This document shows, in pieces, positions 27,373 to 37,166 of a stretch of 64,000 nt of DNA (the stretch's first letter is position 1; the number at the start of each line of letters is the position of its first letter). Source of the stretch: Terriglobia bacterium (GTDB taxonomy: Bacteria > Acidobacteriota > Terriglobia > Terriglobales > Acidobacteriaceae). The position numbers and the translations under genes were made by a program. The stretch is from assembly GCA_020073185.1 (NCBI GenBank), contig JAIQFT010000006.1:1-64000 (forward strand), given 5' to 3'. The notes beneath the pieces were generated by a model that saw only the letters and a list, made by a program, of their open reading frames with translations, was not told the DNA's origin and made no database searches.

Positions 27373-29094
27373 TTACTGCACCGTCACGCGTACCTCGTTC
27401 TTGCCTTTTGCCGGCACCACCAGCGTTTCGCCATTCGCCAAAAACGGCTTCAGCACCGCAGCATCGCCCCACTGCAAATCCCATCCCTTTTCCAGCGCCA
27501 GCAACGTGTATCGCCCAGGCAGAACGGTTGCCAGTGTGAACGAGCCATCGCTGTCGCTCTGATCGCGGCGAAACAGCGGCAGATTGTTTTCTGGATCCTG
27601 TGGCACCAGCAGGATCATCGCTCCCGACTGTGGCTTTCCGTCGCGTAGCGCAACGCCCTCGATCTTGCCCGCTCCCGCGCTCACCATGATGTTCAGCTTC
27701 ACTGCATCCGAACTGCCGATCTGCAGCGTGCGTCCAGCCATCTTCGCGCCGGTTGCCGTCACGCTGCCGATGAACAGGTCATCGCTGCTGCTCGTCATGA
27801 TTTCATAAGTTCCCGCGGCGAATCCCTGCGGAAACGCGAACTCACCATTCGCGTTGGCAAGCGCGCTGAACGCCCGCCGCATTGCGCCTCGCCGCAATTC
27901 GATCATTGGCGGTTTCGACGGAGCCTTCCCATTCGCCAGCCGCACCGTTCCGCTGACCATCGTCGTCGGCGCCATCTCGCTCGCGTCCAGTTCCGTGTCC
28001 GAGACCAGGTCCACTTCGCGCACGCGCGCAAGCTGCTCCTGCTCTGGCTGATCTTGCTCGTCGCTTACTCGCTGTGCCATGCGCGGGAACCTGCGAGCAT
28101 TCGGCGTGACGCGCAGCAGGTAATGTCCAGGCGCAAGGCCGGAAAGCATGCTTACGTTTCCGCCCATGGGGCGAGTCATGGCCGGCATCGGAACTTCGAT
28201 GCCGTCAAACATGGTTTGTACCAGCGTTGCATTGACGAATTGCCGCTGTTCCTCTCCCTTTTGTTGTCCCGCTGCGTTGTTGATGCGCACATGCAGCGCG
28301 GGAACCGCGCGCAGCATGATGTCGGCCGAGGCGCGGTCGCCGGCTTGCAGCGTGATCGCGCTCGCCGACGCCGCATCGGTCACGTCGGGATAAAACGTCA
28401 GCGGATAGGCAACGTCGAGCGCCGGATTGGCTGGCGCGTCGGCGCTTCCGCCGCCAAAGCCAACAACGCCGCCGTCGCGGAAGCCCATTCGGCCCATGAA
28501 TAGGGGCTGGGCGTACCACGGCCGCGCCGACACCGCGATGTAATACGCGCCCGGCTTGAGATGCGCGAAGTGGTAGCGGCCCTGATCGTCGGTCGAGGTA
28601 TTTCCCACGACGCGCTTGCTCATCCGTCCTTCGACCATGAGCTCGTGGACCAGCATGACGCGCGCGTTGCGCACCGGCTCATTGCCGTCGTCGGTAACGC
28701 GCCCGGTGAACGATGCATCCGGCGCAAGGCGGAAAACGAGATTGGTGCCATCGAGTTCGGGACCGACCACGATGGCGGTAGAGAAGCGCCCTTCGTGCTG
28801 CTCGTAACCCTGCGACGCAAACCCGCGGCGCTCTGCTGCCAATGCGTACTTTCCGGCGCGCAGGTGGTCGAAGGCGAACCGTCCATCCGCGCCGGTCATC
28901 ACGGTTCGGCTGAAGCTGCCGCCGGACAAGGCGATCGTCACATGCGCCTGTGCGACCGGCAAATTGCTGGTCGCGTTGATGGCCACGCCGCTGATCTGAT
29001 ATCCGCCGGCGGCTGCAGGGTTGCGCTGCTGCGCCGCCAGCGGAAGCGCGAGAGCACAAAGGAGTGCGAACGCGAACCGTTGCAGCATCTTCAT
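27373..29094 (-). CDS. Secreted carboxypeptidase-regulatory-like (Cna B/peptidase-associated) multi-domain protein
   Basis: 573 residues, signal peptide residues 1-21 ending ALPLAAQ. The body is made of several beta-sandwich CarboxypepD_reg-like domains: ISGVAINATSNLPVAQAHV and GADGRFAFDHLRAGKYALAA, then FTGRVTDDGNEPVRNARVML with DDQGRYHFAHLKPGAYYI, and a last one with DSDGSFTLATVLPGRYTLLA. Such proteins are abundant at acidobacterial cell surfaces, some as plugs of large outer-membrane receptors. No beta-barrel is present here. Its start overlaps the stop of the similar gene upstream by 4 bp, so the two form an operon. Confidence 0.85.
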   Translation of the reverse strand: MKMLQRFAFALLCALALPLAAQQRNPAAAGGYQISGVAINATSNLPVAQAHVTIALSGGSFSRTVMTGADGRFAFDHLRAGKYALAAERRGFASQGYEQHEGRFSTAIVVGPELDGTNLVFRLAPDASFTGRVTDDGNEPVRNARVMLVHELMVEGRMSKRVVGNTSTDDQGRYHFAHLKPGAYYIAVSARPWYAQPLFMGRMGFRDGGVVGFGGGSADAPANPALDVAYPLTFYPDVTDAASASAITLQAGDRASADIMLRAVPALHVRINNAAGQQKGEEQRQFVNATLVQTMFDGIEVPMPAMTRPMGGNVSMLSGLAPGHYLLRVTPNARRFPRMAQRVSDEQDQPEQEQLARVREVDLVSDTELDASEMAPTTMVSGTVRLANGKAPSKPPMIELRRGAMRRAFSALANANGEFAFPQGFAAGTYEIMTSSSDDLFIGSVTATGAKMAGRTLQIGSSDAVKLNIMVSAGAGKIEGVALRDGKPQSGAMILLVPQDPENNLPLFRRDQSDSDGSFTLATVLPGRYTLLALEKGWDLQWGDAAVLKPFLANGETLVVPAKGKNEVRVTVQ

Positions 29095-30743
29095 GGCGCG
29101 CCTCGCTTGGTCAGCGTGAGCGTGACGTTGGCGCTGCTGTTGTTGGACACGCTGACGCGCGTCGCCCGCGACGCGTACGGCTCCAGCGCGTCGCGATTCG
29201 TGTATTCCAGGCCGTCCGTGCTGTCGAAGGCGAACAGCAGGTAATCTCCCGGCGCGAGCATGTTGATGGTGAATCCGGTCTCCGACGCAAAGTGCGGCTG
29301 CGGCGGTGTTGATCGGCGTTCCGGCACAGCCAGCACCATCGCCGTTGCCGCGGCGTTGTCCGACATGACGGACCCGGTGATCGAACCACCGTCGTCGCGC
29401 AAGGTAATCTCGATCGGACGCGCGTCGCCTGGAGTGACTACCATGTCCTCACGCAGCAGATCGGTCTGGCCATACGTCGCCGACTGCACGTACCACGGTC
29501 CGTGCGGCGAGATTTGCGCCGCGTAGTGTCCTGGCTCCACGTTCTGCAAGGCGTACGATGCGTTGTCGGACGTGCGCTCCATGCTGGAGAACGCACTCAT
29601 GCGCGTGCTGTCGAGACCGATCAATTGCACCGATGCGTATTGCGCCGGAGCGCGATCTTGCGATGCGCTGCCGCTCCCGAGATTGGGCGAACTCTGCTGT
29701 TTGGTGAAATCTGTCCTGACTACGATGGGAATCGAGGCGCCGGGCTGCAGCGGCAGTCGGAGGCCGCTGACGTCGGCCGCCACCGTGATGGTCGCGGTTG
29801 CGCTTAAGCTATGGCGCGGCGGTTCGAACGACGAAGCTCGCACCGTGTAGGTGCCCGCCGGCAGCTTGGCGCTGAACGTTCCCTCGCTGGGGTTGAAGTG
29901 CACATTGGCCGAGATCGAATCGCCGGAGTGGTTCATGAACTGCACGTTTACGCCCCGCTGGCCCGGCGCGATGCCGGTGACCAGCCCGCTCACATCGAAC
30001 ACCGGCTGCGTGCGCAGGTGGAAGTCCAGTTGCACGGTCTGCCCGCCGCGCACCTCGATGGGAGCGGCGGAGGAAGCATCGGGCGCGCCCGGATAATACG
30101 CCGGCGCGTAGCCGAGCCTGGGTTCGCTGGCTGCCCGCGGTGTCGCCGGACGCTGCGCTTCCGCGAACAGGTTGTACGTTCCCGGAACCAGGTTGGCGAC
30201 GCGGAATTCCCCGTCCTCGTTGCTGGTTGCTTGCTGCCTCTCCTCCCACCGCTTGCGGCCGTTGTTTACGACTTGGTGCTTCAGTCGCACCCGCACGCCT
30301 TCCAGCGGCTCGCCGTCATCGCCCGTGATCGTGCCGGTGATAATTCCTTCCGGCGTAAGTGGCAGCATGATCGGGCTCATGCCCGACGTGATTTTTACCG
30401 CCGAGCGCGGACGCCCACCGCCGCGCGCGAGTTCATCGGAGTTGAAGAACCCAGGCTTGCGCGCCGTGAACATGGCCTGGCCTTCAGGCACGCCTTCAAA
30501 GCGGAAGCTGCCCTGCGAGTCGGTGAAGTCGGAACGCTGAGATGGACCGAACATCTGCACCAGCGCGCGCGGGATGGGCTCGCCGGTCGCGGTGTTGATC
30601 ACGCTCCCGCTGACGTCGTGCGTGGGCGCGTTGGGATCGAATCCACGCGCCTGGCCGTAGGGTTGCGCTCCCAGGCCCTGCGCGTGCACCAGCGCAACGG
30701 TGAGCCAAAGCACAATCCCTGCGGCTAGAACTCTTCTGGGCAT
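29091..30743 (-). CDS. Secreted carboxypeptidase-regulatory-like multi-domain protein (tandem paralogue)
   Basis: 550 residues with signal peptide 1-21 ([11 protein letters not shown]). Domain repeats begin [20 protein letters not shown] with [20 protein letters not shown], continue with [18 protein letters not shown], and end with repeated beta sandwiches and TTPPQ-like linkers. It is similar in plan to the next gene and translationally coupled to it (ATGA overlap). It probably coats or spans the outer envelope and may bind carbohydrate or protein. No catalytic carboxypeptidase domain is present. Confidence 0.85.
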   Translation of the reverse strand: MPRRVLAAGIVLWLTVALVHAQGLGAQPYGQARGFDPNAPTHDVSGSVINTATGEPIPRALVQMFGPSQRSDFTDSQGSFRFEGVPEGQAMFTARKPGFFNSDELARGGGRPRSAVKITSGMSPIMLPLTPEGIITGTITGDDGEPLEGVRVRLKHQVVNNGRKRWEERQQATSNEDGEFRVANLVPGTYNLFAEAQRPATPRAASEPRLGYAPAYYPGAPDASSAAPIEVRGGQTVQLDFHLRTQPVFDVSGLVTGIAPGQRGVNVQFMNHSGDSISANVHFNPSEGTFSAKLPAGTYTVRASSFEPPRHSLSATATITVAADVSGLRLPLQPGASIPIVVRTDFTKQQSSPNLGSGSASQDRAPAQYASVQLIGLDSTRMSAFSSMERTSDNASYALQNVEPGHYAAQISPHGPWYVQSATYGQTDLLREDMVVTPGDARPIEITLRDDGGSITGSVMSDNAAATAMVLAVPERRSTPPQPHFASETGFTINMLAPGDYLLFAFDSTDGLEYTNRDALEPYASRATRVSVSNNSSANVTLTLTKRGAP

Positions 30744-30823
30744 GGCAGCGGTGAATCAGATACGAAGCCCACACCGAAACCTGCAACGTGCTGTAACCGA
30801 GACCTGAAACTGAAACTTCTTCT

Positions 30824-32128
30824 TCAACCCTGTGCGGCGGGAACAGTCGCGCGCTTGGGAAACATTTCGCCGATGCGGCGTATCTCCCCGCCGACGCCGC
30901 GCAGTTTCTCTTCGATGCGCTCGTAGCCGCGGTCAATGTGGTAGACGCGGTCAATGATGGTCTCCCCGTCGGCGACAAGCGCGGCCAGCACCAGCGAGGC
31001 GGAGGCGCGCAGGTCGGAGGCAAGCACGGCGGCGGCGCTGAGCGGCGTCTTGCCGCGCACGATCGCCCGGCGGCCTTCAATCCTGATGTTGGCGCCCATG
31101 CGCACCAGTTCCTGCGCGTGCATGAAGCGGTTCTCGAAGATGTTCTCGGTGATGATCGAGGTGCCATCGGCCTGCGTGGCCAGCGCCATGTACTGCGCCT
31201 GCATGTCGGTGGCGAATCCGGGATATTCCTCGGTGTTGACGTCAGCCGGCATGATTCCGCCTTCGCTCATCACCCGCACCGACTCGGCATTGTGCCGCAC
31301 CTTCACGCCCGTCTCCTCCAGCTTCTGCAGGAGCGCGGTCAGGTGGGCGGGATTGCAGTCGGCGACATTGAGGTCACCGCCGGTGAGCGCGGCGGCAATG
31401 ATGTAGGTGCCGGCTTCGATGCGGTCGGGAATAATGCGGTGGCGCGCGCCGCCCAGCTTGGCGACGCCGTGCACGCGGATGGTCGAACTGCCCGCTCCTT
31501 CGATGTTGGCGCCCATCTTGACCAGCAGCGCGGCTAGGTCGGCGACCTCAGGCTCGCGCGCGCAGTTCTCCATCAGGGTTTCGCCGTCGGCGAGCACGGC
31601 GGCCATGAGCAAGTCTTCGGTGCCGGTGACTGTGATCTTGTCGAACACGACATGCCCGCCCCGCAGCCGCTCGGCGCGCGCCACCACGTAACCGTGTTCG
31701 GTGGTGATGGTCGCGCCCAGCCGTTCCAGGCCCTTGATGTGCAGGTCAATGGGGCGCGCACCGATGGCGCATCCGCCGGGCAACGAGACCTTCGCCATGC
31801 CGCAGCGCGCGACCAGCGGCCCGAGCACCAGCGTGGAGGCGCGCATGGTCTTCACCAACTCGTAGGTGGCTTCGGGATGTTCGAGTTTCGCGCAAGAGAT
31901 GGTGGTGCGATGGTGAGCGCGGCCGTAGCCGAGTTCGACCTCGGCGCCCATGCTGGCCAGCAGCCGGCGCGTGGTTTCGATGTCGCGCACCTGCGGGATA
32001 TTCTCCAGGATGACCGGCTCGTCGGTGAGCAGCGCCGCCGCCATCGCGGGCAGGGCGGCGTTCTTGGCGCCGCTGATGCGAACGGTGCCGAGCAGGGGAT
32101 TGCCGCCGCGAATGACGAACTTGTCCAT
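30824..32128 (-). CDS. murA: UDP-N-acetylglucosamine 1-carboxyvinyltransferase
   Basis: 434 residues, close to the usual 420-440. The active-site loop [16 protein letters not shown] puts the catalytic, fosfomycin-reactive Cys at residue 120, and the N-terminal [19 protein letters not shown] with Lys22 matches the family. It adds enolpyruvate to UDP-GlcNAc, the first committed step of peptidoglycan synthesis. It lies downstream of murQ and a serine hydrolase on the same strand. Confidence 0.96.
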   Translation of the reverse strand: MDKFVIRGGNPLLGTVRISGAKNAALPAMAAALLTDEPVILENIPQVRDIETTRRLLASMGAEVELGYGRAHHRTTISCAKLEHPEATYELVKTMRASTLVLGPLVARCGMAKVSLPGGCAIGARPIDLHIKGLERLGATITTEHGYVVARAERLRGGHVVFDKITVTGTEDLLMAAVLADGETLMENCAREPEVADLAALLVKMGANIEGAGSSTIRVHGVAKLGGARHRIIPDRIEAGTYIIAAALTGGDLNVADCNPAHLTALLQKLEETGVKVRHNAESVRVMSEGGIMPADVNTEEYPGFATDMQAQYMALATQADGTSIITENIFENRFMHAQELVRMGANIRIEGRRAIVRGKTPLSAAAVLASDLRASASLVLAALVADGETIIDRVYHIDRGYERIEEKLRGVGGEIRRIGEMFPKRATVPAAQG

Positions 32129-32232
32129 AAAGCAGTGGCCGGTGGTTAGTGTCGCACGAGCACACGCTTGGATCAGCCACGAACCTCAGTTGACATTGTA
32201 CTTGTGTGCGGAAGTTCGCTGCGAAAGTCGCT

Positions 32233-32406
32233 TTACCACTGCTCGTTGCCGACCGGAGGTCCCCAGTCGGTTTGCTTGTGACGGTTCGACTTCGTGATCC
32301 GCGCGATCAGTTGCGCGAGCAGAGACCGCCGCGCCCGTTTGGGCGGCTTTGTGCGTTTGGGTTTACGCAGACTCTTCTTTGGATTCGCACTCCCTCCAGC
32401 CGACGG
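32233..32406 (-). pseudogene. MazE/AbrB-type antitoxin C-terminal remnant
   Basis: In the murQ frame, directly after its stop, the minus strand encodes 57 residues ending RITKSNRHKQTDWGPPVGNE-QW before a stop. This closely resembles the toxin-binding C-terminus of MazE (E. coli MazE ends [21 protein letters not shown]). There is no start codon and no N-terminal SpoVT/AbrB fold; the preceding residues are Lys/Arg/Pro-rich. No MazF gene follows before murA. It reads as a decayed antitoxin gene, though chance similarity over about 25 residues is possible. Confidence 0.5.
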
Positions 32407-33351
32407 TTAAGTCTTCCGCGAACTTCGCCGCGCGCTCAGCGGCTGCGCGGACTCGATCGCCCTGCGCACGTTACCACCGGCTAGTTCGAGGTGGCGCTGC
32501 GCGTCCGGCTTGCTGACACCTGCCTTCAGCATGATCAGCGCCACCGGCACGCTGTTGCCAGCCTCTTGGAGCGCGGTCGCGGCGCGTTCGCGGTCCACAG
32601 CGGAGGCCTGTTCCAGGATGCCGACGGCGCGCGCGAGCAGCTTCTGGTTCTTCGCGTCCACGTTCACCATCAGGTTGCCATACACGTAACCCGCGCGTGC
32701 CATGGCGCCGGTGGTGATCATGTTGCAGACCATCTTCTGTGCCGTGCCGGCCTTCATGCGGGTGGAACCGGTGAGCACCTCGGGGCCTACGTCGACGATG
32801 ATCCCGATATCGGCGGTGCGAGCCAGCGGCGTGCCGGGATTGCAGGTGATGGCAATGGTCCTTGCGCCCTGGCTGCGCGCGTATTCAACAGCGGCGACGG
32901 TGTAGGGAGTGCGGCCACTGGCGGCGATCCCGGCGACCACGTCCTGAGGGCCCGGCTTGCGGCGGGCCAGGTCGTGGCGGCCCGATTCGGCGGAGTCCTC
33001 GTCGGCTTCGACATCGCGCGACAAGGCTTCGACGCCGCCGGCGATCACGAACTGCACCGTCTGCGGATCGGTGTTGAAGGTGGGCGGGCACTCGGCGGCA
33101 TCGAGCGCGGCGATCCGACCGCTGGTGCCGGCGCCAACATAGATCAGCCGCCCGCTATTGCCGATCGCTTCGGCGACGACATCAATCGCCTGCGCGATTT
33201 GAGGCAGCGCGCGCGCAACCGCGTCGGCGACCTTGGCGTCCTCGGCATTGATGATGCTCGCGATCTCCAGCGCCGACTTGGTATCCAGTTCCGCCGATGC
33301 GGGATTCTGGGCTTCGGTGCGGAGGTCGCGCAAGTGTTCGCGGTCGAGCAT
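32407..33351 (-). CDS. murQ: N-acetylmuramic acid 6-phosphate etherase
   Basis: 314 residues with the SIS domain signature GRLIYVGAGTSGRIAALDAA followed by ECPPTF, whose Glu is the catalytic acid, plus GSTRMKAGTAQKMVCNMI in the sugar-binding part. It cleaves D-lactate from MurNAc-6-phosphate to give GlcNAc-6-phosphate in the cytoplasm during cell-wall recycling. It lies between a beta-lactamase-fold hydrolase and murA on the minus strand, opposite the NamZ fusion. No MurNAc kinase, AmgK or PTS gene is in the window, so the source of MurNAc-6-P is elsewhere. Confidence 0.95.
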   Translation of the reverse strand: MLDREHLRDLRTEAQNPASAELDTKSALEIASIINAEDAKVADAVARALPQIAQAIDVVAEAIGNSGRLIYVGAGTSGRIAALDAAECPPTFNTDPQTVQFVIAGGVEALSRDVEADEDSAESGRHDLARRKPGPQDVVAGIAASGRTPYTVAAVEYARSQGARTIAITCNPGTPLARTADIGIIVDVGPEVLTGSTRMKAGTAQKMVCNMITTGAMARAGYVYGNLMVNVDAKNQKLLARAVGILEQASAVDRERAATALQEAGNSVPVALIMLKAGVSKPDAQRHLELAGGNVRRAIESAQPLSARRSSRKT

Positions 33352-33417
33352 TGGAAGAGAGTTTAGCAGTTGTGATTACGAGTGGTGATAGCGCGACCCA
33401 GATTTCCGGCCTACCGA

Positions 33418-34518
33418 CTACGATGTCAGCGCTTCGACGATCGCATCATGCACCAGCGGACGCACGCGCTTGATCTCCTGCGCGCTGCGATCGGGCCAAG
33501 TGCGATTGGTGAGAAGAATGACGGCGAGGTCGCGATCCGGATCGAGCCACAGGGAAGTACCGGTGAAGCCGAGATGGCCGAGTGCGCGCGGGAAGAAGTA
33601 GCGCCCGGACTGCGAGGGCACGGAGGGCAGGTCGAAACCGAGAGCCCGCGGACTGCCGGCCTTTGCGAGGTGCGGCTGTGCGAATACGGCAAGCGTTTGC
33701 GCGCGCACGATGACGCCGCCGCGCAGCATGGCTGCAGCGAAGCAGGCGAGGTTGGGCGCGCTGGAGAACAGACCGGCATGTCCGGCGACTCCGCCCATCA
33801 CGAAAGCGTTTTCGTCGTGGACCTCGCCTTGCATGATGCGCTGGCGAAACCTCCGGTCGTCTTCGGTGGGCGGAATCAGCGGACGCAATTCTGCCGGCGG
33901 ATTGAAGCAAGAACGGGACATTCCGAGCGGGCCGAAGATTTCGCGGCGGCAGAAGGAGTCGAGCGGGTCGTCGGCCAGGCGCGCCAGGGCCTCACCGAGC
34001 ACGATGAAGCCGATGTCGCTGTACGCGGTGCGTTCTCCGGGCGCGGCCTCCAGAGGAGTGCGGCAGGCGGCAAGGGCAAGCTCATCGCGCGTGCGCCATG
34101 TTTCGTACAGGCGCACATACGTCGGCAGGCCCGAGTTGTGCGCCAGCAATGAGCGGATGGTGACATCTTGGCGACGCGCGTCGTTATCCTTGCCGGCGAA
34201 TTCGCGGACCACGGATTGCACCGGCAGGTCGAGATCAAGCAGGCCGCGCTCGTAGAGGATCATCGCCATCGTCGTAGTGGCGACCATTTTGGTGAGCGAG
34301 GCGACGTCAAAGATCGTGTCGGCAGCGACTTCGGGCGCCTGTGGCTCGTAGGCGAAGCGGCCCACGCCCCGGCACGCGACCAGTTCGCCGCGATGCACGA
34401 CGGCAAGCGAGCAACCGGGGAAGGCACGCGCGGCGATGGCATCGTGCACCAGGCGGAACGCGCGGGCGAAGCGCCGGTCCTGGGCGGCGAGGTTGGATTT
34501 GAGGTTCACTGGGAGCAA
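33418..34518 (-). CDS. Beta-lactamase-fold serine hydrolase (AmiE/class C-like), cytoplasmic
   Basis: 366 residues. SxxK nucleophile at Ser74-Lys77 (SLTK), YSD at residues 166-168 (the YxN-like motif) and a C-terminal HLGFTGTSLWLDP in place of KTG. No signal peptide, so probably cytoplasmic. The YSD plus HxGxTG pattern is that of the esterase/amidase/DD-peptidase-like class C group that includes Bacillus YbbE/AmiE-like proteins. Position just upstream of murQ on the same strand suggests a role in trimming muropeptides, an inference. The protein at 34587-37031 has a similar N-terminal domain. Confidence 0.82.
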   Translation of the reverse strand: MLPVNLKSNLAAQDRRFARAFRLVHDAIAARAFPGCSLAVVHRGELVACRGVGRFAYEPQAPEVAADTIFDVASLTKMVATTTMAMILYERGLLDLDLPVQSVVREFAGKDNDARRQDVTIRSLLAHNSGLPTYVRLYETWRTRDELALAACRTPLEAAPGERTAYSDIGFIVLGEALARLADDPLDSFCRREIFGPLGMSRSCFNPPAELRPLIPPTEDDRRFRQRIMQGEVHDENAFVMGGVAGHAGLFSSAPNLACFAAAMLRGGVIVRAQTLAVFAQPHLAKAGSPRALGFDLPSVPSQSGRYFFPRALGHLGFTGTSLWLDPDRDLAVILLTNRTWPDRSAQEIKRVRPLVHDAIVEALTS

Positions 34519-34586
34519 GATCGACGCTCATCACTGTACTGTCGCGGCGAACTCCTGTAAATTCGCGATGAAATCCTGTGCCCTGC

Positions 34587-37031
34587 ATGAAAGCCCATCG
34601 CAGCTCGCTATCCGCCTTTTTGGCGCTCATTTTCATCTTTGCGCCGGCCATCCCCACCAGCGCGCAGAAAAGCGCGCGCCAGGCGGCACGCAAAGCTACG
34701 GCGAGCAAGCCAAAGCCGTCCCCCACGACGGACGAACGCTTCACCGCCGTCGATTCCATCTTCAGCGCGGCCGTCGCGCAACATCGCATTCCCGGCGCAG
34801 TGGTGCTGGTGGGTCACGACGGCAAGGTGGTGTTCCGCAAAGCTTACGGCCATCGCAGCCTGGAGCCGCGGCGCGAGGCAATGACGCTGGACACGATCTT
34901 CGACATGGCGTCGCTCACCAAGTGCCTGGTGACCGCGGTATCGGTGATGCGCCTGGTGCAGTACGGGCAGGTGCGGCTGAACGATCCGGTGGCGCATTAC
35001 ATCCCGGAATTCGGCGCGAAGGGCAAGGACGAGATCACGGTGCGGCAGTTACTGACGCACTATTCCGGCCTGCCCGACGATCTCGATCTCAAGCAGCCGT
35101 GGCGCGGGCGGGATACGGCGTATCGCATGGCGATGGACACCACGCCGGTGTATGCGCCGGGCTCGCGGTTCTTCTACAGCGACGTGAATTACGAGGTGCT
35201 CGGGTTCCTCGTGGAGCGCGTGTCGGGCCTGCCGCTGGATCAATATGCGAAGCTGCACATTTTTCAGCCGCTGCAGATGGAGCACACCGCGTTTCTGCCG
35301 CCGCCATCGTGGCGGCCGCGAATTGCGCCCACGGAATATGACGAGCGCGGCCAGATGCTGCGCGGTGTGGTGCACGATCCGACGGCGCGGCGGATGGGCG
35401 GAGTCGCGGGACATGCGGGCGTGTTCTCGACCGCTGACGATCTCTCCAAGTTCGCGCAGGCCATGCTCGACGGTGGGGGACCAGTGCTGTCGCCGCTGAT
35501 GGTCGAGAAAATGACCACCCCGCAGCAGCCGCCCAACGCCACGTCTGTGCGCGGCTTCGGATGGGACATTGATACGTCGTTCTCCAGCAACCGCGGTGAC
35601 CTGTTGCCGGTGGGATCGTTCGGCCACACGGGCTTTACCGGCACTTCGCTGTGGATCGATCCGGTGACGCGGACCTACATCATGATCCTTTCCAACGCGG
35701 TGCATCCGCGTGGGCAAAACGGCGCCATGGTGTCGCTGCGCAACCGCACGGCGACCGCGGTCACGGCGGCGCTGAAGCTGTCCCCGAGCGAAGAAGAGAG
35801 CATGCGTCTGGCGCGCATTACCGGGTACAACGACAGCTTCGCGGCCTCACGGCGCGTCAACGTGCGCAACGGGCAGGTGAAGACCGGAATTGACGTGCTT
35901 GAAGCGCACAACTTCGACCGGCTGCGCGCGGCCGAGCCCGGCAAGGTGCGGCGCATTGGGCTACTCACGAATCAGACCGGCGTGGACGGCCAGGGCCGGC
36001 GGACGATTGACGTGTTGGCGCATGTGGAGGGCACGAAGCTCATGGCGATTTTCAGCCCCGAGCACGGCGTCACCGGCGCGCTGGACACGACTGCGGTCGG
36101 CAACACGGTGGACGCGGCGACCGGCGTGCCGGTGTACAGCGTCTATGGCGACTCGGATGCGAAACGCCGGCCGCCGCTGGACGTCCTGCGCAATCTCGAC
36201 GCCGTGGTGTTCGATATTCAGGACGCTGGCGCGCGTTTCTACACCTACGAGACCACGCTGGGATATTTGTTGGAGGCCGCGGCGAAGGCAGGAACTGAAG
36301 TAGTGGTGCTCGACCGCCCGAATCCCATCACCGGCAGCTACGTGCAAGGGCCGGTGTCGGAGCCGGGGCAGGAGAGCTTCGTCAACTACATGCCGGAACC
36401 GCCGCGGCACGGCATGACTGTCGGCGAACTCGCGAAGATGTTCAACGCCGAGCGACACCTCGGCGCGCGCCTCACCGTGATTCCGATGGAAGGCTGGATT
36501 CGCGGCGACTGGTTCGATTCGACCGGGCTGGTGTGGACAAGCCCATCGCCCAACCTGCGCAATCTGACCGAAGCGACGCTCTATCCCGGCGTGGCTTTGA
36601 TCGAGGGCACGAATGTTTCGGTGGGGCGCGGAACGGATACGCCGTTCGAAGTCGTGGGCGCGCCGTGGATCAAAGCGAAGGAGTTGGCCGACTACCTGAA
36701 CGCGCGCGGGATCCAGGGCGTGCGCTTTGTCCCAATCAATTTCACGCCCACCGCGGGTGCGAAGTTCGCCGGACAGAGACTCGGCGGCGTCAACCTCGTG
36801 CTGCTCAACCGCAACACGCTGGACGCGCCGGAGCTGGGCATTGAGCTGGCGTCGGCGTTGCGCAAGTTGTACCCCAACGAATTTGACATGCGCCAGATGA
36901 TTTTGCTGGTCAACAACCGGCGGGCCATGGACGCGATTGCTGTCGGCACGGACCCGCGCAACATCGCCGACGACTGGCGCGAGGAGCTGGAGCGGTTTGT
37001 CGAGATCAGGAGGGAGTATTTGCTGTATTGA
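34587..37031 (+). CDS. Exported fusion: beta-lactamase-fold serine hydrolase plus NamZ/DUF1343 exo-N-acetylmuramidase domain
   Basis: 814 residues. Signal peptide at 1-26 ending IPTSAQ. Residues about 50-400 form a class C-like serine hydrolase: Ser109-Lys112 (SLTK), YSDVNY at 197-202, and GHTGFTGTSLWIDP. Residues about 425-814 are a DUF1343/NamZ domain: LLTNQTGVDGQG, FSPEHGVTGA, GVPVYSVYG, FDIQDAGARFYTYE, LDRPNPITG, RHGMTVGELA and EGTNVSVGRGTDTPFEVVGA. NamZ enzymes release MurNAc from glycan ends. ATG 34587 is preferred to the GTG nine bases earlier because it opens the signal peptide. It diverges by 68 bp from the murQ-linked hydrolase, so both may share a promoter region. Specific amidase activity of the first half is inferred. 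Confidence 0.88.
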   Translation: MKAHRSSLSAFLALIFIFAPAIPTSAQKSARQAARKATASKPKPSPTTDERFTAVDSIFSAAVAQHRIPGAVVLVGHDGKVVFRKAYGHRSLEPRREAMTLDTIFDMASLTKCLVTAVSVMRLVQYGQVRLNDPVAHYIPEFGAKGKDEITVRQLLTHYSGLPDDLDLKQPWRGRDTAYRMAMDTTPVYAPGSRFFYSDVNYEVLGFLVERVSGLPLDQYAKLHIFQPLQMEHTAFLPPPSWRPRIAPTEYDERGQMLRGVVHDPTARRMGGVAGHAGVFSTADDLSKFAQAMLDGGGPVLSPLMVEKMTTPQQPPNATSVRGFGWDIDTSFSSNRGDLLPVGSFGHTGFTGTSLWIDPVTRTYIMILSNAVHPRGQNGAMVSLRNRTATAVTAALKLSPSEEESMRLARITGYNDSFAASRRVNVRNGQVKTGIDVLEAHNFDRLRAAEPGKVRRIGLLTNQTGVDGQGRRTIDVLAHVEGTKLMAIFSPEHGVTGALDTTAVGNTVDAATGVPVYSVYGDSDAKRRPPLDVLRNLDAVVFDIQDAGARFYTYETTLGYLLEAAAKAGTEVVVLDRPNPITGSYVQGPVSEPGQESFVNYMPEPPRHGMTVGELAKMFNAERHLGARLTVIPMEGWIRGDWFDSTGLVWTSPSPNLRNLTEATLYPGVALIEGTNVSVGRGTDTPFEVVGAPWIKAKELADYLNARGIQGVRFVPINFTPTAGAKFAGQRLGGVNLVLLNRNTLDAPELGIELASALRKLYPNEFDMRQMILLVNNRRAMDAIAVGTDPRNIADDWREELERFVEIRREYLLY

Positions 37032-37166
37032 AGGGGGTCGGTCGGTCTCTCGGTCGGTCGGCAGATCGAAACCGAATGACCGAAAGGCCGATGGAACGAT
37101 AGACGCACGAGAAACAATTTCCTCTTCCGCGTGTTCTAATTCGTAGGCGCGTTCGGAGGCACTTCT
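37032..37166. repeat. Reiterated TCGGTC words after the NamZ fusion gene
   Basis: The gap starts with TCGGTCGGTCTCTCGGTCGG (37040-37059) and then GACCGAAAGGCCGATGGAAC. The two sets can pair. No other content is recognised. Confidence 0.4.

Noticed and set aside
32129-32232. MazF toxin after the MazE remnant
   Set aside because: No reading frame of usable length or MazF-like motif was found before murA.
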